A stretch of DNA of 64,000 bases from Gracilariopsis chorda (Eukaryota; Rhodophyta; Florideophyceae; Gracilariales; Gracilariaceae), in assembly GCA_003194525.1 (NCBI GenBank), contig NBIV01000263.1, positions 62,001 through 126,000 of the forward strand, written 5' to 3'. Both the position numbers and the translations under genes were made by a program. Positions 51,342 to 62,483 of the stretch are shown here, in pieces; within the stretch, counting starts at the first letter, position 1; each line of letters opens with the position of its first letter. The notes below the pieces were generated by a model that had not been told where the DNA came from, searched no databases, and worked only from the letters and a program-made list of their open reading frames with translations.

Positions 51342-54300
51342 ATGAAAATGGAAAGAAAGGTTAATGACACCTCGCATTCCAGCCTTGTGCTTGTAAAGGC
51401 AGCACAGTTACGCCAAATCGAGAAGAGTTCCAGGCAGCGTTCCTTGCGAAAGGTTGACGGGATATCTGTTCAAGATCTAGTACAAGAATTTAGCGTTTAT
51501 GGCATTGATCCGATAAAACTGGGATTCTTCGTCATTACGATTGAGTCTGACTCGTTTTCCGAAGAGATCTTGAAGACAATATCGAAAGACGAACTTCAAG
51601 ACATCACAATATGGAACATCCATGAAGGCATTAAAAAGACCTTAAGCGAAGGAATTATTATGGACCTTGGGTCTTCAGCTTTGGCGGGTTTGAAGGAAAT
51701 GAATTTAAGCGATGGCCGACACAGACTTGCCGCGGTAGAGGCCTTTGTGATAGGAAGCAAGATTATGACGTCGGATGAGTTTGACAGGACATACTTTATT
51801 GCTCAAATTGTATACAAATGCTCTACATGTCATGCACAGATAATTTCACTTCAGAAATCCAGGAAAATCTTGGTAACCTCATCATGCATTACAGATGTGA
51901 TGAAGTGCATGATGAACGAAGAAATGGGTTTCACGAATTGGAAAGAATATGCAAGTGATGGTATTGTTGCTCAAAGGCTTTTGTTGCCTGATAGAGAGTC
52001 AGTAAGGCGTGTGTTTTGCTTTATGCATGCTCTCTTTCCTTCAGTCAAAGCAGTTATGGAGCACTACAGGAGTACAAAACTCTTCATGACCGATTCTTTG
52101 ATAAGGAAGAACAACGGGGTACACATGCTTGGCGCTTTAACAGGACGTGTGCAGCTTATCCATGTTCGTTGTTCATCTTCGTCATCGAAACTAAGAGGAA
52201 GTACACAAGCAGTAAAAGAAGGACCACAACTTCTTGCTATTACCACTCCTATTGCAATGAAGTTGATGTCCACGAATTGTCATGAAGCGGAGCTCCTGGG
52301 CCAGTTCTGTAAGTCGTTCCTATCGTCATTTTCACAAAATATTCAGTTTGCTTCCCTTACTCCTTGCATGGAATAAGCAGTGGCTCTGAAGACATTGAGA
52401 CACGCGCTAAACACATCTTTTCAAAAGTACATCCATGGGATAGACAGTTCCGTCATTATTTCTAAGGTAAGGTCTATTATTCGGGCGTTTTCGACAGCTT
52501 CCAGGTTGTTTAAGAATGAGAGTCTCTTTACAGAGGAAGTTGATAATGTGGGGCTCCCACTTATCACAACAGAGGAGACTATAGAGCCAAAAAAAATGAT
52601 GTTCTTAGAAAATTTCAACCCTGGCAAGGAAGTGAACTACAAACAGGGGATCTTGCTGAAGAACTGGGAATGGGATCGAATGTTTTAAGAAAAGAGTCAA
52701 GAAACGCATTATCAATGGATAAAAAAATTCCGTCTACTGCAAGAAGTATTTCTCCCTTCGATGCTGAAGAGAATATATTAGAAGATCAGGTCTATGCAGT
52801 AAATGCGCGTTTAGACAACGGGAAAGACAGACATAAACGAGAGAATAATGAAGATGTGCCGGAATGCCAGGACGTTCTTTCTAAGAACGGCCATCTCACT
52901 GGGATGGCACAGGCACCAGAAGAAAAGCTAGGAACATGTACCAGCAGTGAAGTACCGCAAGCCACTGAAAAAGGACGTAGGTATCCGCTTAGAGGGAGAT
53001 CAGAGCATGATGAGCTTGTGACCGAAAAGGGCAAGCCAGTAAGAGTGCTTAGACGTGCTAAGTCTTTAAATAGCACTGTGCGGAGAAAGAAACTTAAAAC
53101 AAGGCAAAAGCAGAGCAAAGCAACGTCAACTCGAAAGTGCTTTTTAAAGTCCTGGAAACATGCAAAGACTCTGAGCAGCTGGTTCAATGTCATAGATGTA
53201 CGATGTGACATATCTAATCCCATACTGATCAACATTCCGGCACCAAACAAAGATTCTGCAGTTCTTTTGGTTGACACTGAGGACTTCTGGATGAAAGGGA
53301 GATCTGTTTGGACAGCAGTCGAAGAATGTGTATCAGCTGGGCTATGTTTTGATTGCGTTATGAAGATATACTCGCACTGGGATCCTTGTACGCCACAATC
53401 AATAATTATTGGCGGAGAAACGTACGGAATGGAAAAAATTTTTGTTTGCAGTGAACATGCATGGAATGTATTTCAGCCATTGATGAATATGACCATGTGC
53501 TGTGTCGTCTATAGCAGAGGTATAACGAAGGGCATTGACCTTAGGTGCATCTGCATTCTCGATGTTCATGCGGAGCATTTCTTTCCTGAACTTGTTGGGT
53601 CAATTGCGTCTGAAAAGTACACGTTGTTTGACTTGACGTCGTCGAGGCTGTTTTTGCTTGCGAAATTATTGGAGCACATCGATGTTGCTGAGAGATGTAT
53701 AACGTTTTACCGAACTGTGCCCCCGGGTTTTTATGAGGAGTATGAAGCGTCACACAGCCTGCTCCGTAAGCTTTCTGTAGCTAAATGCGATTGTGGCGGG
53801 CACGAAATACTCGGTGCGAACCGCACATAATGGAATGTGTATGAAGGCGAGAACATGGCAGAAGAGCGATTCTTAGGTAAGGCCGGTGATAATGATGTGC
53901 TTGGCGAGTACGACGTATTTCAGCACGCAAGTTCTTCAATTCGCAAAGCCAGAAGAGGGTTTAATCAAGGTGGCAGCGCGACCGCTCCAGGTGTATGTTC
54001 AAAGAGGGGTGATTTAAATGAGATTGGACTCAAAATGGGTTTTTTTGTTTCCCATGAAAGCGCGAAGACAATCCTCAAAAGAAGTTCAAAAGATGAGAAT
54101 CCTACGTTACTCTACCCATGTGGTGCATTCGTGGATTGGCGGACTGCGCTGGAGGATAGTGATAACGCTTCAATGTTCGATTTGAAGGAGTGGTTTTATT
54201 GTGGTCTCACATCCATCCATCTATGGTATTACATGCAGAGGGAAGCTTAGGATCATTAATTAGAAGGACGAAAAATTTGGAGCAACCAACTGTGTCCACA

Positions 54301-54489
54301 GTTCTTAATTACGAAGCTTTCGAAGACTTGATTGTTCTCATCCAAAATGGGTTTGAGGTACTCCTGAGGCCCAAGACGGGACTAATTAGACTTGGAGTGA
54401 GTCTCAAATCTTTTGAAAATGTGTGTAGAAACAACACAGAGACGTACACCTGCTGTGAGTGCAAAGTGATGGAATTGGTTTGTAAATAA
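51342..54489 (+). pseudogene. ParB/sulfiredoxin-like protein 3, interrupted
   Basis: ATG 51,342. Residues ~45-150 form the ParB-like domain: GIDPIKLGFFVITIES, then LKEMNLSDGRHRLAAVEAFV (DGRHR at about 51,709-51,723), the substrate/nucleotide-pocket motif of ParB/sulfiredoxin folds. A helical region follows to 52,376 (TAA), with the same frame continuing to 52,688. It then shifts to the frame 52,670-54,250 (with a TAA at 53,828-53,830) and finally to 54,190-54,489. The middle contains a basic linker (RRKKLKTRQKQSK) and a globular region (IIIGGETYGMEKIFVCSEHA; RCICILDVHAEHFFPELVG). I do not see the 2OG-oxygenase motifs of gene 2. The N-terminal LHGHxL module is missing. Divergent from the USP-like gene. 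Confidence 0.5.
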
Positions 54490-55068
54490 CCTTAGATGTC
54501 CGTTGACGTTAAGATTAAGCAGTGCATACTTAAGTGGTAGCTGTATTGGGGTCAATTCGCCTCTCTTTTCCAACTGGAGTACCCATATGCATTGCTTCGA
54601 CAATGACACAGATTTAATTATGGTGCTTTTCGTGGAAAGATAGTTTATATCGTTTGAAAAAAGTAATATTTGTTTTGAAGACGAGTATGTACATTGCATT
54701 TAGCTTGGAATTTTAGTTGATTTCAGGGGATGCTACTGGTAGTCAAATAGTTGCGACTTATATACAGGTCTTTTTTATATATTATATATTATTTTATAAG
54801 AAACTACGGGAGAAGCACAACGAACGGAACAGGCGTGAGGAGTTGTGGTCTTCTCCGGGGGTTTGTTTATTTCCACAGAAAGAGATCGGTGGGATCTAGG
54901 CCCAGAGGTACATGCCACGTGGTGCATCACGGATAGACAATACACGTGTAATACGAAAGTTGTGGATTGGTGTTTTTGTAGAGTCAGTCCCACCAGACTA
55001 TGTAATACGGACAGAGCGGCTTTCATGGACCCTAGGGTTCTGAAGCGATACGGGGAAAGTGAAAAACC
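54490..55068. other. Intergenic between converging genes
   Basis: No coding signal. AT-rich around 54,765-54,800. Nothing else recognised. Confidence 0.4.
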
Positions 55069-56775
55069 TTAGGAAGCATGTAAAGAATAGTATTCAACGA
55101 CCTTGGGATGCACACGAAAACTGCCTGGACCATATCCACGGATACGAAGCCCCTGAGCAGACTTGCACCTCGACAAAGCAACGTACGCTTGACCGAAGTC
55201 AAAAGCATGCGACAAATCGGTTTCTACTAGAGAAAGAGACATTCCCTGGGACCTGTGAATGGTTACAGCCCATCCCAAGATTAAAGGTATTTGGGGCACA
55301 CGAGCAACAAGTTGCCCGGCAGAGTCAGACTTGTCCCAAGTAGCTGTGCAAACGATGCTATATGTTCCATTGTCGAAAAGTACAGCTGGCAGAATTGCCG
55401 GCATTTTTCCAGTAATATGATTCGACAGAATACTACCATGCGAACCCTGTGCGCTGTCAACGAGATCTCTGGCCTGGGACTCTGTTAGGAGATTCCTACA
55501 CGGGTTTTTGTTCCACTTGTTCGCTCTTACAAAACCAACAACAAATCCCGAAGTTCCATTTACCAGCCCTTTGCTTTCGTCTATGTTCTTTGTGCACAAA
55601 ACGGGACATCCCTGTTTAAGGTCAATAAGGCATTCCACGGAACCAAACTCGTTTTGAGAATTTTGGCCTTTAATGCTGAAGAACTGCGATTTGTATCGAA
55701 CAGTAAAGCCTGGGAGTGCGTTAAGCCGGTACATATTTTCAGATTGGGCCTGTGCACGAAGAGGAAAAAGCTTTGTGAACTGCAGCATATCTCCTTTTCG
55801 CGATAATTCCGGTTGAAGATTCCTTGTTCCGATTACAGAAGCATTTAAAACACGTCTCGTATACTGACTCAGAATTCCTCTTCGCACTTCTCCAAGCATG
55901 CCAACAAAGGAGTTACAAGATTGTCGGTGAGCTCTCGGAAGAACATGAACCTGCAAATTGGTTTCTTTCCAAGCAGCGGACTCGAACGCAAAACACAGAT
56001 TGCTGGACTTCGATCGAACAGGTGGCAGCTGAAAGAAATCTCCACACACAATAATTTGAAGTCCCCCAAAGGTAGCTCGCGTATTATTGCAAAGATTTAC
56101 GTCATATTCTCCAGGTTTATGAGACGAGTTGCACTTCCGAGCCGTTGTGCACACAACGTCCATGAGATCAAAAAGATGACCTTCTATCATTGAGACCTCA
56201 TCAACTACTAGCGTATCAGTTTTCTGCAGCAACCTTTGGAAAGATACGTTTGCGTCAGTAATCGCTCGTGCTTTTGAAAGGGATAAATTTCCCATTCCCA
56301 AACGTAAAAACGAATGAATGGTACTTCCTCGGATGGCTACTGCTGCGCATCCGGTGCTTGCAGTCACGGCGACCTGTTTGCCCTGACTACGCAAAGTTCT
56401 GATAAGTTTTAACAAGGTGAATGTTTTTCCAGTACCAGCTGAACCAGTTATAAATAGACTTCTCCCCTTTATAGCTTCGGCAATAACTATTTCCTGCGAC
56501 CGATCAAGGCTGGGAACAGTCGAAACAAACGGTGTGGAAGATATAGTGTAGGTGTTAGAGTGACGCTCTGGGGTCTGAGCAGTTACACTCTTCCATTTTG
56601 ACAAGGCTCTCGTAATATTCTGAACACGATCCGTGTGTAGGTTCATACCAGAAACAATAGAATTGGCGGTCCAAACACGGACTGTCGAATGTGACGATCC
56701 GGCGCCATTGTTACGCTTAAATCGCTTTGCCTGTCCATTAAATGCATCAGAGTGTAAGGTGGTTTGTCTCTTCAT
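55069..56775 (-). CDS. PIF1-family 5'-3' DNA helicase, 568 aa, intact
   Basis: ATG 56,775 to TAA. The N-terminal ~110 residues are basic (AKRFKRNNGAGSS). The SF1B core follows: Q/I region SLDRSQEIVIAEAIKGRSLF, Walker A ITGSAGTGKTFTLLKLI (~130-150), Ia VAVTASTGCAAVAIRGSTIH, II LVVDEVSMIEGHLFD, III IIVCGDFFQLPPV, V WAVTIHRSQGMSL and VI AYVALSRCKSAQGLRIRGY near the end. All catalytic motifs are present. PIF1 helicases remove telomerase from ends and unwind G-quadruplexes in nucleus or mitochondria. It lies head to head with the RNase II-like gene. Its first ~65 codons are duplicated at 58,680-58,890. A host function or a mobile-element origin cannot be distinguished here. Confidence 0.85.
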   Translation of the reverse strand: MKRQTTLHSDAFNGQAKRFKRNNGAGSSHSTVRVWTANSIVSGMNLHTDRVQNITRALSKWKSVTAQTPERHSNTYTISSTPFVSTVPSLDRSQEIVIAEAIKGRSLFITGSAGTGKTFTLLKLIRTLRSQGKQVAVTASTGCAAVAIRGSTIHSFLRLGMGNLSLSKARAITDANVSFQRLLQKTDTLVVDEVSMIEGHLFDLMDVVCTTARKCNSSHKPGEYDVNLCNNTRATFGGLQIIVCGDFFQLPPVRSKSSNLCFAFESAAWKETNLQVHVLPRAHRQSCNSFVGMLGEVRRGILSQYTRRVLNASVIGTRNLQPELSRKGDMLQFTKLFPLRAQAQSENMYRLNALPGFTVRYKSQFFSIKGQNSQNEFGSVECLIDLKQGCPVLCTKNIDESKGLVNGTSGFVVGFVRANKWNKNPCRNLLTESQARDLVDSAQGSHGSILSNHITGKMPAILPAVLFDNGTYSIVCTATWDKSDSAGQLVARVPQIPLILGWAVTIHRSQGMSLSLVETDLSHAFDFGQAYVALSRCKSAQGLRIRGYGPGSFRVHPKVVEYYSLHAS

Positions 56776-58608
56776 CGTTTCTTATATCTTATGTATATAT
56801 TGTATGGTAGGGGTTGCATTTAGACTTCGCCATCCAAAACCATATAACAGGAAAAAGGCTCCGAGATTGCTCTGATTCAAAAGGCCCACCTCTTTTTGTT
56901 TAGGGTTTCGGAAAGCATGCACCGCGCATTTGCAAATATTTGGGAACATCGTGTACACGTTGGTCGTGGGTTACAAAAAGCTTAAAGGTGAAAGATCCTT
57001 CGTTGTGGCTTAGGTCGCAGTGCATAGAGCGATATATGCTTCGTATGCTTCGTAAAGCGTGTGCATGAGCCCCCCCAAATGCCTTTCAGAAAGCCGCATA
57101 TGCATTATGCCACCACCAAAATGGTTTCTAGTTACACTCTACCCGAACAAAACCAAATCCTTGAGAACGATCTTGTTCCAATCCGAGCAAAGTACTCACT
57201 GTAGTTCAAAACCGCTTAGAAAAAATGGGCGGGATTGATAAGTAAGTATCTCCAAGTAGTTTGTAGAATGGCAACATATCTTCAATGCGTAATAGAACTT
57301 CCATTAGGCCTGGGAGGGAAATTTACATTTAAGGGTTTTATTCTCTTGTTTTTGTGGCTATAGTCATTATGCAAGTATCCCCAAATGAGGACGTAGTCGT
57401 CTTGGGAGAGAATAGAATGCCTATATAAAAAAGAACACTCGTGTTACAGTGTTGGGGTTTTAAACTAATATGAGAGGAGTGGTCGCCCTCAGCGGTTATA
57501 AAAACCTTCAACCCCCTCAAGTAGTGCCAATTCAAACTAGAAACTCATTTCCTAAACCCCACCCACTAAAGAGGCGGCCTACAGCCTCTTTGTTCGAGCG
57601 CTATACAACCACCAGCTGAGCTACGTCATGCTTATCTATGTCACCCAATACCAGCAGCTTTGGATTTGAACATTAATCCCAAACAGCCAGTCTTCGTAAC
57701 ATGTGTACTGCAAATTCACAGTCCTCTGTCCTCAGTCGTGACGTTGTATTAGTAGTTGATAGAACAGTGCCAACAATGCCTTTACCTTTGTACTGCTCAT
57801 TTGCTCAGGTTTTAGGTGTTTTAGATCACACTGGACAGCCCACCATAAGAGCACTTTTCTCTGATGGATCAATTGAAATCGTACCCTTTTCTGACACAGT
57901 TTTTGGGTGTAGAACCAGCGACAAAGTTTCTCCCTTCACCACTGTGAAACGCCTAGAGCAACAAGCCCTCACTCTTGCCCTGGAATGGTTTGCTAGTATT
58001 CGAAGAGTTCATGGACTTCTCATGGACGAAAATAATTACCATCAAACGATTCCAATTGAACATATATGCAGACAACTCTTCAACCTATCCGCAAGTGCAA
58101 ATCTAGAAACCGTACAAATTCTTTCTACTCTCATAACCCTTACCGCTGAGAACAGGGTTCTTTTTCAAATAGAGAACACGCCCTTGGAGCCTGGTCAGCA
58201 ATGGCATGAAATAGTCCCGATCGTGACCCTGAAACAGCAAAATATTCATGCCAACATAAGAAGAGAACCTTACTCCGACCTTCAACCAGTTTACGCATTG
58301 AGACTTGCAACGGTAGAAAACTCAATCGTCAATATGCGCCACAGTTATCCAAAAGAGATGACTCTATACATTGAAGCCCTACATGCGTACGTAGCAAGAT
58401 GCAGGCCAAGTGGTTGTGGCGGGGAGGTTTTTAAGGCAACAACTTACCGTACCGGTTTTATAGCTCAGGATTGTAGAAGAAGACGTATTGTTTATCGGCG
58501 CCTTATTCAACACGTCCAGATCGCATACCGAAAAAGGCGTCTTGGGTGTGACGATGCGAAAGGGTTTTTACAGAAAGCGGGCATTGGACCATACCTCGAA
58601 CACTCCAT
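56570..58608. repeat. Segmental duplication, copy 1
   Basis: Runs from PIF1 codon ~65 (KWKSVT) through the divergent intergenic region to RNase II residue ~283 (GPYLEHS). It matches 58,680-60,880 in the same orientation. Intergenic words shared with copy 2 include CAAGTATCCCCAAATGAGGAC, seen in full at 57,370-57,390 and 59,613-59,633. Copies are clearly diverged, by eye about four in five residues alike in the RNase II part. Confidence 0.8.
56776..57775. promoter_or_regulatory. Divergent PIF1/RNase II intergenic region
   Basis: About 1 kb between opposed starts, duplicated at 58,891-60,047. It contains TATGTATATATTGTATGG just upstream of the PIF1 ATG and a conserved AAGAACACTCGTGTTACAGT block (57,428 and 59,665). 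Conservation of such noncoding blocks between copies suggests regulatory sites, but the copies are also similar by descent. Confidence 0.4.
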
Positions 58609-58633
58609 ATATATAAAAATGGTCGTCTCCTAA
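57776..58633 (+). pseudogene. RNase II-like protein, truncated duplicate (N-terminal part)
   Basis: From ATG 57,776 (MPLPLYCSFAQVLGVLDHTG) the protein follows the full-length copy at 60,048 for about 275 residues. It then ends in unrelated IYIKMVVS after GPYLEHS, before the catalytic RNB domain. An upstream in-frame ATG exists at 57,701, but the matching position of copy 2 is interrupted, so the inner ATG is the more likely start. With no catalytic Asp cluster it cannot be a nuclease. It was generated by the tandem duplication. Confidence 0.8.
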
Positions 58634-60047
58634 AAAAACAAAACAGATTTTTTGAAGCGGACGTATCGTCGCAATTTACGGTCTGGGCTCTCAGGAGTAA
58701 CACTCTTCCATTTTGACATGGCTCTCGAAATATTCTGAACACGAGCTCTGTGCAGCTTCATACCAGAAACAATAGAGTCGGCGGTCCACACACGGACCGT
58801 GGAATGTGACGATGCCGCGCCATTGTTACACTTTTGTCGCTTTGCCCGTCCATTAGAGGCATGAGCCTGAAAGTGGGTTTGTCTCTTCATCAGTTCTCCT
58901 TTCTTAAGTATATATTTTGTGTTAAGGGTTGCATGTGGACTTCGGCATTGCAAAGCATAAGCATATACAGGAAAAAGGCTCAGAGATTGTTCTGAGTCGA
59001 AAGGCGCACAACTTTTGGTTTTCGTGCTGCACGCATACACCGCGCATTTGCACAGATTGATAGACACGTGTACAGGATGGTCAAAAGTGGGGTTTTACTA
59101 TATTGCACGTGAAAGATCATTCTTCGTGGCTTATGTCCCAGTTTGTACAGCCACATGCTTCGTAAAGCCTGTTCATGAGCCACCCAAGTACCTTTAAAAA
59201 TGCCGCACATGCATCCTTCACAAAAATATTTACTAGCACTCTACCTGCAAAAAGAAAAGCCCTTGAGAAAATTTTATTTCAATACGATCCAAGTCCTCAC
59301 TGTCGTTCAAGAACTGCTTAAAAAGAGTGGGTGTTTTAGCGTTTTTGAACGACAAACAGTACTTAAGCGTACGAAACCAAGCCCTAGAGAACGGTCTTGT
59401 TTTTATACGAGCCATATACTCACTGTCATTCAAGAAAGTGCTTAACACGAGCAGGCTTCTTTGAGAAGTAAGTCTCTTGGAGTGAGTTGAAGCATTGCAG
59501 CTTATTATCGATTCGTACCAGAACTTTTATAAGGCTCCTCAGTGATATTCGCATTGGTACCTGTTCAGCGGTTTTGAGGGGTTTTTAGGGTGGTTATAAT
59601 CAGCATGCAAGTATCCCCAAATGAGGACCTAGTCGTCTGCGTAGGTTTCATACTGGTCTAATAAAAAGAACACTCGTGTTACAGTTTTAGGTAATGTTTG
59701 TATAACAAGAGGTTTTTGTTACATTTAGGGTTTTGAAACTCATATAAGGCAAGTGGTCGCCATAAACGGTTCTAAAAGCCTTCATCCCCCCTCAATTTGT
59801 AGAATTTCAAACTGAGAACTCATGTCTTCAGCCTTAGGCAATAAACAGGTCTACAGCCTCTTCGTGGAAGCGCTATAAAACCCACAGCTATGCTACTATA
59901 TGCTCATCAATGTCACAGAATACCAGCACTTTTGATTTAGATCATTATTCCCAAGGAAACACTCTTCTTGACATGCTTACTGCAAACTCGCAGTGATCTG
60001 CCACCAGTGGTGATATTGTATTAGTAGTTGATAGAACAGTACCAACG
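58634..60047. other. Junction filler and duplicated intergenic DNA
   Basis: 58,609-58,679 is unrelated filler between the two duplication units. 58,891-60,047 is the second copy of the PIF1/RNase II intergenic region, with no additional gene. Confidence 0.5.
58680..58890 (-). pseudogene. PIF1 helicase 5' fragment
   Basis: ATG 58,890 opens MKRQTHFQAHASNGRAKRQK, then SSHSTVRVWTADSIVSGMKL and RAMSKWKSVTPESPDR. This matches the N-terminus of the intact PIF1 at 56,775 (MKRQTTLHSDAFNGQAKRFK). After ~66 codons it runs into unrelated sequence, with no helicase motif. It is a by-product of the tandem duplication. Confidence 0.85.
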
Positions 60048-60880
60048 ATGCCTTTACATTCGTACTGTTCAGTTGCTCAGGTTCTGGGTGTCTCAGATCA
60101 CACTGGACACCCCAGGATAAGAGCACTTTTCTCTGATGGGTCGATTGAAACTGTCCCCTTTACTGACATAGTTTTCGGGTGTAGAACCAGCGAAGAAGTT
60201 TCCCCCTTCGCCACTGTGAAACGCCTAGAACAACAAGCTCGCACGCTTGCTTTGGAAACGTTTGGTAGTACACAAAGAGTTCATGGAGTTCTCATGAACA
60301 AAAATGATCTCCACCAAACGATTTCCATTGAACATATATGCAGGCTACTCTTCAACCTCTCAGCAACTGCAAATCTAGAAACCGTACAGATTCTTTCTAC
60401 TCTCATAGCCCTTACTGCTGAAAATGGGGTTCTATTTGAAATAGAGCAGACGCTTTTGGAGCCCGGTCAACAATGGCACGAAATAGTCCCAAACGTAACC
60501 CTAAAGCAGCAGAATATTCATGCCAACATAAGAAAAGAACCTTACTCTGACCTCCAACCAGTTTACGCCTTGAGACTCGCAACGCTAGAAAAGTCAATCG
60601 TTAGTATGCGCTGCAGCTATCCAAAAGAAATGATTCTGTACATTGAAGCCCTACATGCGTTTGTAGCTAGAGGCCAAAAACATTTTTTTGGCGGGGAAGT
60701 CTGGAAGGAAACTACTTACCGCACCGGATTTATAGGTCTGTATAATAGAACAAGACGTATTATATATCGGCGCCTTATTCAGCACTTCCAAATTGCATCC
60801 CGAAGAAGGCGTCTTCGGTGTGACGATGCAAAAGCATTTTTACAGCAAGTGGGCATTGGACCATACCTGGAACACTCCAT
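58680..60880. repeat. Segmental duplication, copy 2
   Basis: Counterpart of 56,570-58,608, slightly longer because of intergenic insertions (offset grows from about 2,113 bp at the left edge to 2,272 bp at the right edge). It carries the PIF1 5' end on the minus strand and the RNase II 5' end on the plus strand. Confidence 0.8.
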
Positions 60881-62483
60881 GCTCTCCATTGCTGGGGTGC
60901 CTCGGAGTACCCTTGACGCACAAGCCATGCTGCTCCTGGCCATGTTCAGGAATCACGTGGTGGCAGGAACACCAATTCCCACTATTCCAGGGGATGTTGA
61001 CGCCGAAATTAGGTTCAGGCATGAGAATCCTGTTTATTGCATTGACGAAGATAGCAATATAATGGACGCAGACGATGCGTTCTCGTTGGATAGAAATGGC
61101 CACACTGTATATATTCACATATCGGACGTTACGCGGTATCTTCCACAAGATGGACAGGTCAGTTCTTTTGTGCAGGAAGTAATCTCTCGTCACCGTTCTC
61201 TGTATATACAGGCCCCTGTTAGCATGGAACAGTTTATGGATTGGCATTGTATTGGGGAACCCAACGACCGGTATACGGCAGGTCAGCTCATAACATTACA
61301 TGGCCACACGCCACCTGGAAACCGGAGAATGGGCACTGTAGTTCCAATGCTTCATGCAGCATTAACTGCTCAGGTACTCGGGTTTGGCTCCGAATATGGC
61401 CTTGGAGCTGCTTTGACTTTTAGAGTTACAATCGATCCAAAATCAGGACGCATCGAGAGTTATATTGTATATTTGACTCACCTTGCTCATATTCGTAGGC
61501 TTGCATACAACGAAGTTGATGGAACTTTATCTAGTCCTCCCCCAGACCATCCAAATGGACAGAACCCTCAGCAACCACACTTATTTGGCCCTGCCCACCT
61601 AAACATTCGCGAGTATAACGACCTTCGCAACGTTGAGCGTTTGATGAGAAGGGTACGCGGATACCGAACTGGTGAACAGTATGAAACTCCGTTGCCATCA
61701 CGTAGCGTTGTAGAAGAACTCATGATCACCGTTAACACGCTTGCTGGAGAATACGCGAATGTCAATCGAATTCCAGCTATATATCGTGGTTTTGCAGAGG
61801 ATGGGACGCTGCCAAAAAACTCGCTTCAAAATTTGCCGCATTATGACCTTCATTTTCAGCAGTACTGTCAAATATCAAGTCCTATTCGCCGAGCAACGGA
61901 TCTTATCAACCATCTAAATATCAAAGAATATGTTAGAACCTCGGTGGCAAACTCTCAACAGCAACGAGTCCCAGTTTTCCCGTATGAAACACATCAAATA
62001 CGAGATTTCTTGGAACATTATGAAAGCAGAGAATTTTGGTATTCGCAGGTGGAGAACCGCATCGCCTCGCTGAGACTGCTTCGACAAATGAAAGCTATTA
62101 GAGACCCCACTGCAACGTTTATTGGCTTTCTTGGAATATCGTTTAGTGCAAATATGCAAGGGTTGAGTGTAGTTGTGCCTCTGGACGCTAACGGAAATAT
62201 TGTGGATGGTTTTATTGAAATACCCCCTATCGCAAAAATAGCTCTAAAGAACCCTGTCTCTCAAGAGATCTTCCGAGGCATGGATGCGAATTATGGATGC
62301 GGGGTGAACTATGTGATGAATCCTGAAATGTATAGGGATGAAAACAGCCGTGAATACCACCTAGTTATAGGGGCCCCTCCCACAGGTTTGACTGCGCAAG
62401 ATTACACCACTGCCACTTCCAGGCTGCGGTTTAGGGACATAAATCCCGAAATGAATAGGTACAAATGCGTAGTTCTAAAGTGA
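60048..62483 (+). CDS. RNase II/RNB-family 3'-5' exoribonuclease, 811 aa, intact
   Basis: ATG 60,048 to TGA. The N-terminal ~290 residues (VLGVSDHTGHPRIRALFSDG, then WHEIVPNVTLKQQNIHANIR) resemble the long N-terminal region of organellar RNR1/DSS1 exonucleases. The RNB domain begins near residue 320: NPVYCIDEDSNIMDADDAFS supplies the Asp cluster that binds Mg2+, followed by VYIHISDVTRYLP. The C-terminal signature CQISSPIRRATDLINHL is at ~607-623. A final beta-rich region (FLGISFSANMQGLSVVVPLD) may be a degenerate S1 domain. The enzyme would degrade single-stranded RNA processively. I see no clear transit peptide from this start. Head to head with the PIF1 gene before duplication. Confidence 0.85.
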   Translation: MPLHSYCSVAQVLGVSDHTGHPRIRALFSDGSIETVPFTDIVFGCRTSEEVSPFATVKRLEQQARTLALETFGSTQRVHGVLMNKNDLHQTISIEHICRLLFNLSATANLETVQILSTLIALTAENGVLFEIEQTLLEPGQQWHEIVPNVTLKQQNIHANIRKEPYSDLQPVYALRLATLEKSIVSMRCSYPKEMILYIEALHAFVARGQKHFFGGEVWKETTYRTGFIGLYNRTRRIIYRRLIQHFQIASRRRRLRCDDAKAFLQQVGIGPYLEHSMLSIAGVPRSTLDAQAMLLLAMFRNHVVAGTPIPTIPGDVDAEIRFRHENPVYCIDEDSNIMDADDAFSLDRNGHTVYIHISDVTRYLPQDGQVSSFVQEVISRHRSLYIQAPVSMEQFMDWHCIGEPNDRYTAGQLITLHGHTPPGNRRMGTVVPMLHAALTAQVLGFGSEYGLGAALTFRVTIDPKSGRIESYIVYLTHLAHIRRLAYNEVDGTLSSPPPDHPNGQNPQQPHLFGPAHLNIREYNDLRNVERLMRRVRGYRTGEQYETPLPSRSVVEELMITVNTLAGEYANVNRIPAIYRGFAEDGTLPKNSLQNLPHYDLHFQQYCQISSPIRRATDLINHLNIKEYVRTSVANSQQQRVPVFPYETHQIRDFLEHYESREFWYSQVENRIASLRLLRQMKAIRDPTATFIGFLGISFSANMQGLSVVVPLDANGNIVDGFIEIPPIAKIALKNPVSQEIFRGMDANYGCGVNYVMNPEMYRDENSREYHLVIGAPPTGLTAQDYTTATSRLRFRDINPEMNRYKCVVLK

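Noticed and set aside
57590-57620. tRNA gene on the minus strand (A-box-like GTAGCTCAGCTGGTGG)
   Set aside because: No acceptor stem, anticodon arm or good B box follows, and the duplicate at ~59,890 is not conserved as a tRNA.
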